Source: Aphrophora alni (lineage: Eukaryota > Arthropoda > Insecta > Hemiptera > Aphrophoridae). Taken from it: 64,000 bases of DNA. The first letter of the stretch is position 1. Each line of letters starts with the position of its first letter. The stretch lies in the NCBI GenBank assembly GCA_963513935.1, contig OY740768.1, forward strand, positions 64,708,786-64,772,785, given 5' to 3'. The notes beneath the pieces were generated by a model. That model was not told where the DNA came from and made no database searches. It saw nothing but the letters and a program-made list of their open reading frames with translations. Of this stretch, positions 25,501 through 37,300 are shown one piece after another. A program made the position numbers and the translations under genes.

Positions 25501-26079
25501 TAAAATTAACCTTTCACATACAAAACGAAAACAAAAATTAACTTTGAAAAAAAAAAACAAAAAAAAATTTAAGTTATTTCAGCGTTGAGGTGAAATAAGG
25601 CAAATTTTATTCAGTGTGCGAAGGGTTAAGCTTTAAAAGCATTTCCAAGAACTCTTCAACAAATTCTTCGGTGGTTTTGGTTACAGCCTCCATTGTGCAT
25701 TTATTAACAGTAATCCACTGCTTATATGTTATTTCATCAATAAGCCATCTTCACATTAATATTGAACAAAGTTTCATCTTATTACATTCACTCATGTAAC
25801 AATTAACTGAGGGGGATTGCACAATATTTTTGCAAGACAAGTATGGTAAGATTTCAGTAGTGTGTCATCTCCATCCCATATATAACGATTCTCCCGCCAT
25901 TCCTCATCAGTTTCACATTTTGATGTATTTATACAGTATTTTGATATAGTATATGTGCTGCCCCCACCAGCAAAAATGGAGTTCTTTGGCCTTAACACAC
26001 AAAATTTGGAAAACCCTATATGATGGGTCCGGTACTTTCCCTTAAATAACTGAAAGAGCTCTGACAGATTGATCAACAT
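22560..26079 (-). pseudogene. Decayed copy of an unnamed repetitive insect protein family
   Basis: Scattered minus-strand blocks appear in one order. They are: FQLFKGKYRTHHIGFSKFCV and LRPKNSIFAGG (25792-26079); DEITYKQWITVNKCTMEAVT then EEFVEEFLEMLLK (25630-25745); NSFIIANRQKECYAEKKENL and INCDFAANY (about 24850-24974); IKKIMYFSNESSAQNKNNKN (23056-23256); and, more broken, YNNQIL with FAVESMSGIEILYTAQ (about 22940-23040). I recall proteins of this style as multi-copy, uncharacterised predictions in insect genomes, but I cannot name the family. The conserved aspartates (CDFAANY, YFSN/D) could suggest an RNase H-like transposase; this is inference. Stops, frameshifts and the MITE at 24975-25629 inactivate it. 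Confidence 0.55.
24975..25629. mobile_element. TTAA-flanked MITE (piggyBac type) inserted in a coding remnant
   Basis: The left end TTAACCCTTCCCACGCGG starts at 24975 and the right end, reverse complemented, is TTAACCCTTCGCACACTG ending at 25629. The inverted termini match at 15 of 18 positions, including the TTAA duplication. The 0.65-kb interior has no transposase. The flanking host sequence rejoins in a conserved protein block, LEMLLKL before and HSFIIANRQ-like after, showing that the MITE split an existing coding sequence at a TTAA site. Confidence 0.8.
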
Positions 26080-27739
26080 TTTTGAGTGTAGATTTTCAAA
26101 CCTTTTTGTCTTATTATTACATAGTTTTTTTTTACTAGGCAGTAGGTCTCAAAATTAAGCACAAGTTATGTCATGAAAAATAGCCGATATCATTTGTAGC
26201 CGAAAGACATGCCCACTAAAGAAACTAGCATGTGATTGGACAATAAAATTCGATTGAGATAGAGTTGAAACGTCATTGCCTCTGTACAAATTCGAAACAT
26301 GTAAATTATTTGATAGTATTTTAAGTTTATGAGAAGTTATTTGATTATTCACTATTTGTGTTAACAAAATATTTCCTCTCATCAAATCAAAACACACACA
26401 CACATACATACATTCACATATACACACATACATACAATGAACTTAATAAAGAAGGCGGGAGATTTGAAACTTCCGAGATACCGATTTTGGTACAAGAAGG
26501 ATTGTTGGCAGGAATCTAGAGGGAAAGGATGCTTCCCACGCTCAAGGAATTTTATATCCGAAAATTACCGTAGAATGCAACAATGTAGTGAAATTAATAT
26601 ACCTCAAGACTGTGCAAATATTACTGTATATTCAAGAGCATATCTAATCGATTTACGTTTATTTGAAATAAAAAAGATAATTGAATTTCTACAATAATGG
26701 TGAGACCAATCCAATATTAGATTTCATTGTAATTCATGCCTAATTGAAAGACAATAATTCTTAAGTATAAATTTTCAGCCTGTGAGGCCATAATTGAGTC
26801 ACATTTTAAAGACAATTAAGTCAAAATTTAAAAGTGTTTTAAAGACAAATAACTTAATTTGAACTACGAACAATATTAAAAATATTCATTCATACAGATA
26901 TTCATATCATTCGAACTTTTAAATAATAATTTTGATTTTGTTTTTCTTTATTGATTATTTGGGACCTAGTCTAGACATTCTAATTAATTAATTTCAAGTT
27001 CTTGTTTTTCCTAACACTACTTGGGAAAAGCTGCCACCGACCAAACCCAAGGTAAGACTTGTACTCTCCATATCATCCTGTGTAATGACAATTGTTACAA
27101 TCCAGTGAGCTAAGTATATCTCAACAACCATTAATGAGATTTCAATCAAACTATTAGCTTTCTTTTATGATATAGTTAATTTTCTTATATATTTAAATGA
27201 TGAACATTCATAGCCATTTCAGTGGTTTAATACCATAATGTGTACCAGATAAAATAAAATAAAAAAACTATTAAAGACATTATTGAAAATAATATCTCAA
27301 TTTTAATTTTGAATTTTAATGTTTGCCATTTTATGTATAATAATTTCAATTTACTGTACTTTCATAAATTAAATAAAGAAATTTCTATCTTTCTAATTTT
27401 GTGTTTTACTATTTTATTTATTTGTAAAGGATAATTTTAAAGAGAAGTGTTATATAACAATTTGCCACACCAACGTGTGGCTATTTTTTGTTTGTTTTGC
27501 CATGCTAAAAAAAGTTTTGTGCTGTTCTCTCCACAATTATAAAAAATATTACTTGACCTATTCTTTACTTCATCCATATTTTTGTCATATGTCCATTTTT
27601 GGCATATTTAAAACATTTCCTCCAATTAGCTCCAATGAATGAATTAGCTGCAAAAGCATTTGATTCATTTTCATTCTTATAACTATGTCTACTTAACATT
27701 CTTCTTCTTCATTCATCAATCGGGCTGTTAAGATTTCTT
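26080..27739. other. No convincing gene; CA-type microsatellite at 26392-26432
   Basis: An interrupted (CA)n/(CATA)n tract is at about 26392-26432. A plus-strand ORF of 86 codons at 26437-26697 (LPRYRFWYKKDCWQ) has no motif that I recognise and could be chance. The remainder is AT-rich. Confidence 0.45.
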
Positions 27740-28180
27740 TGACCTTTGCCCGTTATTTGGCAGTGGAAAACCCCTGTTCGGAATTTAGAAGTTCTCCGCT
27801 GGCCACAGGAATGGCCGGGGATGCAATAAATGAATTACAGGCAACACTGCGGTTTGAAATTAACTTATATTTATTATTGACGCTAATTATACATTAAACT
27901 ACATTGATTATACTTTATCCTACTTCTCCCTTTTCAAAAAATCATTATTTATAATTTTATGTAGCGATCATTCCAAAAGCACTTCTGACCTCTTTTAGGT
28001 CACGACCCGGACTCGCTTCTCCAAAGCAAATCTTTCTGCGTCTTCCCCCTCCCCGGTGAATACACGCTGATTCATCACAATCCGTCTACTTGACTATTGT
28101 GCTTTCTTTTTTATAGAAAAATATAATTTGTAATTCTTTTTGATTTATTATTGAATACTGGGCTCCTTGGCTGGGCCACA
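27740..28180 (-). repeat. LTR-like dispersed repeat, copy 1
   Basis: It shares long stretches with 32770-33248 (for example TTATTATTGACGCTAATTAT and CTGGGCTCCTTGGCTGG). Read on the minus strand it begins TGTGGCCCAGCC and ends GGTCA, fitting TG...CA termini, and holds an AATAAA-like signal early on. Immediately before the TG (minus strand) is GGAGGGGTGA, resembling a polypurine tract. It may be a 3' LTR; the internal region cannot be confirmed. Confidence 0.55.
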
Positions 28181-29297
28181 TCACCCCTCCATACAAGTAG
28201 AGCCGCGTCACTTGGCTCTTTGTACAGTGGTAGCCATGTAACACCTCTTTCCCAAAGGCACAATCCCTCAAAAAATATTTATTTTGAAAGCAAGCGCTTA
28301 CGATGATGCCGCTACACAAACACTATAGGCCCTAAATATTATAACTTATAATATTTATAAAATATAAGTATAATACTTATAATAGTTTTGATAATCTTGC
28401 AACACCCTGTAAAGGTGTAATTACCTATAAAACACCCCCTAATCTACTTGGTTGAAAGAAAGCTTATGATTGTATTTACTTTATTTATTTATTTTTTCAG
28501 CCTTTGAAAATGCCCAAATTCTGTATGCCCAAAACAAAATACATGTCCATCCGATAAATTGTCTGTCTGCCTGTGTGTGTGTGTGTGTGTGTGTGCCCGT
28601 GCGTGTGTGATTGTGTTTTTCACATTTTACCTTTACAATGTCGAGTTATGTGTTATTACTATACATGTCACATATTAATCGTTTCACAATGACGTGTGAA
28701 AGACGGTTTTTTAGGCTGCACCTCTCTTATTGACCTTACTACCTCTCAACCCTACGAAAATCACAACTAAAACTGTAACTTTGGGTCACCCGTTGAGCAA
28801 AGCATTAAAAAAATTACAAATGATAACCACAGGTAATATAATAATCTATTTTCAACAAAAGTTTCTCATAACTATAAACGTTTTATTTCTTCAGGAAAGA
28901 CTGGTGTCAACATCCCCTACCATCCCACCCAGAAATGGCAAATATCACTAAGTAATAGGCGATAAAGAGTGTTGGAAAATATATTTCCCAGGCATTATTA
29001 TGAAACAGTTAGAAATAAAGTCAAACTTTAAATACGGAAAATGTTTGTTTTTGAAAGACCTTTTCAATGATGTACTTCATGACTAACGTTACTATTTGGA
29101 GTTTTTTTAGGTTCAATCCCTTTATTTCCAAAATTGTATGTATTTTTAAAATTTGAAAACTTTTGAGTAAAGGGGAATTTAAGCACATTTTTGGAAAGCG
29201 TATCTTCTCATGAATCTAGGTTAAAATTTTGGTTTATGTAGGCTATGTTATGTGGCAACAATAAAACTAACAGTAAAACACTACTTTTTTGACTTTT
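28181..29297. other. No gene; (TG)n microsatellite near 28568-28612
   Basis: An interrupted TG tract lies at about 28572-28612. The rest is AT-rich with no recognisable coding block. Confidence 0.55.
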
Positions 29298-29592
29298 TGG
29301 AACACCCAGTACATACACAGTAAGATAAGTTAATTTTTTTCCCATAGATCAAGTGAACAGAGACCTTTAAAATGAGGTATCACTTGACCTACCTATAGAT
29401 TTGAAAATTTTCCAAAAACGACTCCCATCCCCCCAAAAAAGCACTTTTGGGGCATTTTTGAGAATTGAAAACATTTTTACTGAATTCTCTAGGGTCGAAA
29501 TAGGGGGTGTAAGTTAAAACGAAGGTTGTAGCTCATTTGGTTCAGTTGCTATACATTGCGCATGGATGGTCTGATTCATTCTGTATATAAAT
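29298..29592. repeat. Dispersed 0.3-kb noncoding repeat, copy 1
   Basis: It matches 41346-41637 in the same orientation, with shared words such as GAGACCTTTAAAATGAGGTA, TTTTGGGGCATTTT and GGTCGAAATAGGGGGT. Ends resemble CACCC(T)GTAT, a common terminal sequence of insect dispersed repeats. No coding frame. Confidence 0.75.
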
Positions 29593-30555
29593 CGTTTTTA
29601 ACAATCACAAAAACCATTTACTGATTAACGTATTGTTTATTTGAGTTTTACCCAATAAATTTGTTAAGGGTTTTTCCATTATGAATAGTGTACTGTTAAA
29701 ATTGTTTTAACATGTTTGTAACAACTTTTAGCTGACCATAACGGAATATTATCTCCAGGCTTCGTGCGATGTTGTCTTCCTTACTGCCAGACCAATTTAT
29801 CTGTCCATTCCAACTAGTTTTTATTCATTTATTTTTGGAATTATTAAACTATTAATATTCTCTTTGCACTTTGCCCACACCTTTTGAAATTATGTATGTG
29901 GAAAAAAAAAAAAAAAAAATCCGTTGCGTTTCCATAAATATGTTGCATTACCCTATATTATGTACAGGTGATTCGTCCGTTTAGGTTCCGTGATACATAT
30001 AAAATAAATGTAATATGCGCGATTATGTATTTATGACATAATAAAATAATTATTGAAAAAAACAAAACAAAAAAATTGGTGGTATGTCCTTATAAGTTAG
30101 TCATATTCTTTCAATTTTATAGGGATTTCGGTGTATCAGAAATTTTATGATTTGGTAGTGTAATTAAGCTAGTGGGTTGATTAATTGTCCTTGGTATTTG
30201 GTTTGGTGACCTTACAACATTTGTTTTTGATTGGTTTGAGTTATTTAAAGTCTGACTTGGGGCCGTTTGGGTCCTGGGTGTTCTCACTTGATCTGCTCAA
30301 ATTAGAAAAATTTTTGACCTATGTTTTTGTATTGCTGGTGTATATAAGTACACATCTTGGTTAACAGGCTTTACTGGTTTGGTTTATTGTTTTTGTTATA
30401 TTGTTTACGTTGTTTTAGGAATTGCTTTTCTTGGTAAGTTCCTAGTTTTTCATATACTAATTATAAGTGTGACCTCAAATTTTCAAATTGATTTATCATA
30501 AATAATGGTATCATCTGTTATCGATAAAGTTGATTCTAGTGGTATTTTCATCTTT
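29593..30555. other. No recognisable gene
   Basis: AT-rich sequence with a poly-A run at about 29902-29919. Nothing else is recognised. Confidence 0.55.
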
Positions 30556-30840
30556 CTACCGAATAAATGTTCGTAAGGACTTATAATTTGTAGTTTGATG
30601 GGCCTGTGAGTTATATGCCATAGTGACGTAAGGCAAAATTGTGTCCCAATTTAATTGATTTGCGTTCGTGAAATGCGTCAACATTCTACAAATTGTAGAG
30701 TGAACTCGTTCATTTCCCCCATTAGACATACGAGGATATGGAATCGTAAATATTTTCTTAATGCCTAACAAGTTACATAGGTTTGTCATTATTTTACTCG
30801 TGAAATTTGCCCCTCAGTCCGTTATCATGTAAATAGTAAT
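30556..30840 (-). pseudogene. Gypsy-type integrase fragment
   Basis: A minus-strand frame gives MTNLCNLLGIKKIFTIPYPR, MSNGGNERVHSTICRMLTHF, NQLNWDTILPYVTMAYNSQA and HQTTNYKS. These are catalytic-core integrase blocks of Ty3/Gypsy elements (H-P-x-(S/A)-NG-x-x-ER, LPY-x-x-MAYN). A degraded start of the core lies up to 30840. It differs from the integrase at 3044-3358, so at least two Gypsy families are present. No RT or LTR was found beside it. Confidence 0.75.
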
Positions 30841-30999
30841 TATTCATTTTAACAATTTTTTATTTATGGTTTCCACAGTTTGATCTTACAATGGGATAAA
30901 TGTCGCGTTTCTTGTAAAATGCTTCAGTACGCTTAAAATGTATTAGTTATTATTTGCCGATCTTGACATGGGACTTAAAATATCCTTACAAATTGTACC

Positions 31000-32640
31000 G
31001 TATCATATCATTTTTATTGCACAAAATACATTCAGAAAGAACAGATGCGAGTCATTTACATCACTATAACTAATTGATTAACACTAATAAATTATAAAAT
31101 TCATTCTTCACATTTCAGAGAGGATTATTAAAATATACATCTGTACAATAATAAACTTATTTACAACTTGCTCCTTTATAACATTTTTAAAACAAGCAAG
31201 ATTGAGAGTCTTATACATTTGCGGCAAACAGTTATACAATTTTGCTCCTACATACTGTGAACTAGACGATGGCATGGAAATCTGTAATTTTCATTCGCTC
31301 TAGTACTATACCCATGCTTAAAACAGTTTTTTACAAAGTCTGCTTTATTTTTGTGGGCCCAGACTAAATTTTCATAAATATAAAGTCCTGGCAACGTATC
31401 TATGTTACAATCTCTAAAAAGGACCCTACAACTTCTTACTCTGCCTATCCCAGAAAGATTTCTTAGAATTTTTTTCGGAAGTATAAATACCTTCTGTACA
31501 CCAGCAGCACTTTCCCACACCACAATACCACACCTCAACACAGATTCAATATATAGATGGTAAACCACCAAACAAGCCTTCAAGGAAACCCCATTTCTTA
31601 AAACCAAAAAAAAAGTAAACCATTGATCTCAACCTTACCTTAATTTTTTCCAAATGACATTTCCATGTTAAACCCTCATCTACATACACACCCAAGAACT
31701 TATGACAATTTACAGAATTTTGAATTTTGTTTCCAGTGTTTTTTCCATTACTATTTGTTTTAAAATGTATTATTTCGGGTTTGTCTAGATTCAGAAGAAT
31801 CCCATTTTCTGTAAACCAAAAATCTAACTTTTCTAGCGATTCAACTACTACATTGTTCAAAGTTTCAAAACAATTTTGTTTGTTAACTGCTTGTATATAA
31901 ATTAAGAACAACAATGGTCCCAGTATGGATCCCTGTAGTACCCCAAATTTTACATAATCCCATTTATATAGATATCTTTCACTGCCTCTGTATAAAATAG
32001 TCCTTTGTCTTCTATTCTGTAAATAAGATTTTATTCAATGTTATAAGGTTTTCATTAATACCACATTTCTTCATCTTCTCAAGCAATAGAGAATGACCCA
32101 CACAATCAAATACGTTGGACAGATCACCAAAAATACCTGCTGTAAAGATTGACCTATCCAGAGTACCCGTAATCTCACTTACAAAATGTATGAGGGCATA
32201 TCCCGTACCCAGTCCCCTTCTAAATTCAAACTGAATTTATTTTCTGCATTTTCAATAAGCCCGCAGTTTGCTAATATTTTAGCTTTTCTAACTATATTCT
32301 TAAAAATGTTCTTATTATATTGTTTACATATTCCACAAAATCCTGCTCTCTATTAAATTTAACTTTATTTTGAAGCATAAGCTTTCTCTTACTTGAATCC
32401 ACTATACCATTTGTTACCCAATTTAGCTTGATTTTGGATTTTTGAAAATCCGATGATTTATTTACTGTCTTTTTAGGAAAACACTGATCTAAACATCTCA
32501 AGAAACCCTGCATAAAAACATCATAATTTTCATTTACATTTAATGAAGAATCAAATTCAAAACAACTACTTAGTCACTACCACTACTTAGTCATTAATTA
32601 TAGTCATAATTAACAAAATATTTATAAATTTCTTTTACTC
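31000..32640 (-). pseudogene. Non-LTR retrotransposon ORF2 remnant (Jockey/CR1 group)
   Basis: Read leftwards. The linker before RT is at 32292-32513 (CFPKKTVNKSSDF, WVTNGIVDSSKRKLML). RT pieces at about 31915-32200 include GDLSNVFDCVGHSLLL. RT and thumb at 31546-31914 read SLEKLDFWFTENGILL, INLDKPEI-like text, FLGVYVDEGLTWKCHL. The C-terminal domain is at 31248-31607 (VYHLYIESVLRCGIVVWESA, VQKVFILPKKILR). ORF2 runs out near 31100, followed by a 3' UTR with AATAAA. Several frameshifts and stops are present. The catalytic FADD region is not intact. The fragment at 60769-61262 belongs to the same family (shared ETLNNVVVESLE). Confidence 0.8.
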
Positions 32641-32769
32641 ACATTACCAATTATATTTTGTTAATTTTTAAAAAACTTTTATCTAACAGTAATTTCTTAC
32701 CTAAGTTGTGTGTTGATGCGCCAAACAAAAACCAGACACAATGATCCCATTCTGACATATCCCATATTT

Positions 32770-33248
32770 TGACCGTCGCCCGCCTTTTGGCAGCGGAAAA
32801 CCTCTGTTTGGTAGAAGTTCTCTGCTGGCTGAAGACTGCGCCCACATTGGCCAAAATCTGTCAGAAATAGCTGGGGACGTGATCTCATGCGATAAATGAA
32901 ATACATGCAACACACTGGTTCCAAATTAATCTATCATATTTATTATTGACGCTAATTATACATTAAACTACATTGATTATACTTTATCCTTTTATCTTCC
33001 ATTTTCGAAAAGACATGATGTATAATTTTATATAACTGGCATTCCGAAAGAGCGTCCGACCTCTGTTAGCTTGGCCAGACTCGCTTCTCCAAACCAAATC
33101 TCTCTGTGTCTACCCCCTCCCTGTTGAATTCGCGCTGATTCAACACAATCTGTCTACTTGACTATTGTACTTTCTTTTTTATAGAAAAATATAATTTGTA
33201 ATCCTTTTTGATTTATTATTGAATACTGGGCTCCTTGGCTGGACCACA
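32770..33248 (-). repeat. LTR-like dispersed repeat, copy 2
   Basis: Same family and orientation as 27740-28180. Read on the minus strand it starts TGTGGTCCAGCC and ends GGTCA. It interrupts or abuts a Copia gag remnant at 33249, since the gag-like frame stops at the repeat edge. No matching flanking target duplication is visible, so a solo LTR is likely but not proven. Confidence 0.55.
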
Positions 33249-33560
33249 CTTCTAAACTTTTGTTGTCTAGTGGAACAAAAGTAAAGAAAGGGTAAAGGGT
33301 AAACCAGTAAAGGGTTTTCCATGCTGAAATAAAGAATTTGAAATCACCTGGTAAAGAGGTTAAAATTTTATCCATAGCATTTTTTCTAATATTTTATAAC
33401 CGAGTTCAGAAAGTTTAAATTTGTACTATTTATGCCTGGTTTTATTCATTGATATTGTTTCTGTTGAAGTAAGTAAACACTATTTTCAATTATTTGTTCA
33501 AACACACTACATAACTTATTCCATACTTCATAAGAACTTAAACAGTAAGGAAAAAAGGAT
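33249..33560 (-). pseudogene. Copia gag (UBN2-type) fragment
   Basis: Minus-strand frames give EVWNKLCSVFEQIIENSVYL, LLQQKQYQ, LSELGYKILEK and MDKILTSLPGDFKFFISAWK. These match the gag region of Ty1/Copia elements in word order (VWxxLxxxFE ... KILxSLPxxFxxFxxAW). Frameshifts separate the pieces and the frame ends at the LTR-like repeat. No pol sequence was seen nearby. Confidence 0.65.
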
Positions 33561-34187
33561 TCCACGAACCACAGAAACAATAATAAGACTGTAATAAATC
33601 CACTATGTTTATTATATACCTTTATGTGTACATTTCGATGATGTATCTCTCCCGCTCTTATCCAGCCAATTAAAAACAGACATGTCTTGGCTGATGTAAC
33701 TGATTCAGATTTGAAAGAGTCAATAGTCTTGTTAATGTTATGGAATACCTGGTATATAAATTAATATACTAAACCAACAAGTATACACACACACACACAA
33801 ATACTGTGGTAATTTTGAGGCTGTATATGTTTGGGTTAATATGAGGGAATAAAAAATATAACAAATAATATAAATTAATAAAAACATATTAATATTATGG
33901 ATAAAAAAATCATTACATATTAATATTATTAATATAACTTAATATAATATGTAAAATAACAAATATGATACAATTTTAATTGGTGATGACAATTTAGATT
34001 TATTAACTAACAATAACCAATCATGCAAGGATACTATACTTTTGACAAGTTACGGTTTCAAAATATTAATGAAAGAACTGGTAGCTAATAAACAGTTTGT
34101 TCATAAATATACAACTATTCAGAGTACAGATTAATATATTGTTTATTAATAAACCTAACTGTTAAATAATTGCTTTAAATTTTAAAG
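33561..34187. other. No gene; region upstream of the first TatD exon found
   Basis: AT-rich with a short (CA)n at 33784-33800. The real first exon or promoter of the TatD gene could lie here or further upstream; I cannot identify it. Confidence 0.45.
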
Positions 34188-34395
34188 GAAGTTCCTGACA
34201 AGAAAAAAAAGTTACTAATTTTGCCTCAATTGGGGGAGGAAATGGCTGCAGCTGTTTTGGAAACTAGTGGGGTTGAAAATGTATCTATGAATAAATGTTA
34301 CGAAAACTATATTCTAGTAGACACTGGTGCCAATCTGACAAATAAAAAATTTGGACGAGATTTGGAATCTGTAATTAAACGTGCTAAAGATGCAG
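34188..34395 (+). CDS. TatD gene, exon 1 of those found
   Basis: The acceptor TTTTAAAG precedes 34188 and the donor GTAATCAAG follows 34395. It encodes a charged lead (EVPDKKKKLL), then the barrel start YENYILVDTGANLTN and LESVIKRAKDA, and ends in phase 1 (codon G|GT). A stop lies in frame shortly upstream of the acceptor, so the frame must start within this exon or arrive by splicing. Confidence 0.8.
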
Positions 34396-37300
34396 GTAAT
34401 CAAGTTTCTTTTTCTATTTAAATTATATTAATTAGGCTTTTCAAAATATACTAGCTGGCACCACACAAATATTTTAAGATATTATGATCTATGATGCTTA
34501 TAACCTCAAGGTTAAATTAATAATAATAAAAGGAGTAAAAAAAAAAGATACAGTAATTTATATTGAGCTAATCTTTATTAAGTTGATTATGTTAATGTTT
34601 TAGGTAGTATTTACTATTAGCAATAATAGTAGCATTTTCTCCCCTTTTATTTTAAATGGAAAATTTCTAAAACGTTTTCTTCTGAATATTGTTCTTTTTG
34701 ACTTATGATAAATAGATATTTTTCTGGCCTCGTATTGTAAGGACTTTAAAATGAGAGTTTGAAAATGGTTATAGAGTCAACCATTCCCTAACAATCTTAA
34801 AACAAAAGTAATGTTTTGGAAATTATAATATAGATATTAGATGTTAAAGTGGTATGTGTTGTATAAATTTGGAAAGAAATTTCTTTTTCTAAATCTGTAA
34901 ATTTTTCTATTGTGGGGCCTTACAGTACAAATTTGTGTCAAATGTCAAGTTTTTATAGAACATTTAAAGCTAATGCATTTAACTCAAATCCTTTTAGCTC
35001 CAGCATCGGAGCATAGTGCTCCTATAAAGCAGTGAAACCAGGCCCTATTGGTCAAATGTCCTGCACTTCATTCCATGATTTTCTTCCCTTTCTACTGTTT
35101 TACTGTTTCTACTGTTCTCTTACCTAATTCTAAGTTTTCCTGGCTGCCTCTATCTCTGAAGGTTCCAGTCCAGCAGTTTTCTTTCCACAGTTTCTAAGAG
35201 TTCCAACCATTTCATTTTCTTCTTATTTGAACTTTTATTTTTTTCTACATTTACTCATGCAATCTGTTCCTCAACCAGCATTCACTTAACTTATTCTGTT
35301 TTACATATTCTCATCTACTCCACCTGTGTGTAGGTCTCAAAGATATCCAGATATCTAAAGTTTTGTACATCCTCTATCTCTTTTCCAACAATTGGAATGG
35401 TTCACTAATCATTGAATTTAGCCATAGAGATTTAGTTTTCTCGTGAATGGTCCTGAGCCTCACATGTGCTGAGTCTCTTTCTAAAATACTACGATTTTCT
35501 AACACTAAGAAGAGATCTTTGTCAAAATCAAGATCTTCCCTCTTCTTCCGCAAACCCCAGTTAATGCCTCTCTTCCCAATACCTCTTGTTCATTTCTTTC
35601 ATGACCTGTTCGATTAATGAAGCTAATGTTAAATAATTATCAACTTCTCCAATTTGTTGATTTGAATTATAAATTAGTTTCAATCACCTTCAAAAATAAT
35701 ATATTTTTCAATTTGTTAAGTTACATCATTTCTGTTTCTTATTGATTGGGCATGTTCAGGCTAGAGAAAAACTTGTACCAAACTTTAAAATTAATTTTAC
35801 TTTCTTAAATATATGTATATAGTTGAGAGAAAGTTTGTGATGGGGTCAGAAAATTTTATGTTGAGAGTTTTTTTTTTTTAATATTAGTTTAGGGGTCTCC
35901 TAAGTAGAAAAGTTTTTTTTTTAATAGCAGAGCAGAGAGCTCTAGCCCAGATGGTTTGATGTTCATCAAATTTGGTATGTGGTGATATTTGTACTGTATT
36001 GTTAGCCTTTTATTTCAATTTATTTAATAACTCAAACTATGAAGTTTGGGAGTTATTGGTCAGTAAGTAGAAATGAACCATTGACACAGGTACAAATGTC
36101 AAATATCTAAAATCAGCGCTAAGGATTTTAACCAAATCATGGTTTACAAGGAGCAGGTAAAACAAAATTATGGTTCCCGAATAAATTAGAAAAAGATATG
36201 TTCTTTCTTGCTTCATTTTCACTTTTTGATTAATAACTCGTAAATCATTATTTTTGTTAAGATGGCAACAAATACTATTTGTTTCTTTAAGGTTTCATTT
36301 TATACATAGATATGTAAGAAAGTTGGTACTGTGTTTTTGTAACATTTATTTGCATTATCTTTACATAGCCTATGTAAGCATGAACTTAATTTTTTTCTTA
36401 CTGAGTAGAATTGGGAATGTCAATGAAAAATATAATAGTAATTGTTATTAATTTATAATTATTTGTTTATAACTTTAACCTAATTTTGCAGGTGTTCAAA
36501 AGATTATCGTTTCTGGTTTATCACTAAAGTCTAGCAGAGAAGCACTACGACTGGCTCGCATTTACCCAGGAACATTGTACTCAACTGCAGGTATGTTAAA
36601 TTAACCTAATGTACCTTATTCTACATTTTATGCACATATCTACCGAGTGAGACATGTATCCACTCCACTCAGTCATTTCATTCCAGCATCATGTGCTATC
36701 TTCGTGCCTAACAAGTTTATCTGAGCTAAAAATTAGGATGTATTAAATTTGAGTTTAGCATATATAAAAACAAAGAAGTGCATACAAAATTAAACATATG
36801 TTCTTGTGTATCTTTACACCAACCAACCCTGTAATTATTTTTAAAAAATAATCATTATCACACAGGAAATTCCATTTTGGGAGTTATTGGTGAAAAGTTG
36901 AAAATAAACTATTAACACCAGCATTGAAATAATTATATCCCAAATCAGTTTTAGCGATTTCTATTAAATTTCAATAAAATTTGAAGGTAAAGGATAAAAC
37001 CAACATACCAAACAACTTGTTAAATAAATCATATTATGTGATTAATATTTAAGATATTAAAAAAAACCTCAACAGTGGAAAGGGTTTTTTGTATTTTTGT
37101 AATTATTTGTGAATTCTTATTTTTTTCTTTATATTTTTTGCTACATTAACTTTCACAGTTCATCAGATAGAAATATTGATAAATTAGAATGTACATGTTT
37201 TATTCTGTGTACAGGCCTGCAGATTTGTTCAGTTTCATTCTGTTGATATTTAAAACATATTTCTTATTTATGTTCAGAAAATTGTAATTCAATCTCTATA

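Noticed and set aside
26437..26697. 86-codon plus-strand ORF with LPRYRFWYKKDCWQ
   Set aside because: No recognisable domain, no splice or promoter context, and it starts beside a microsatellite. Possible but unsupported.
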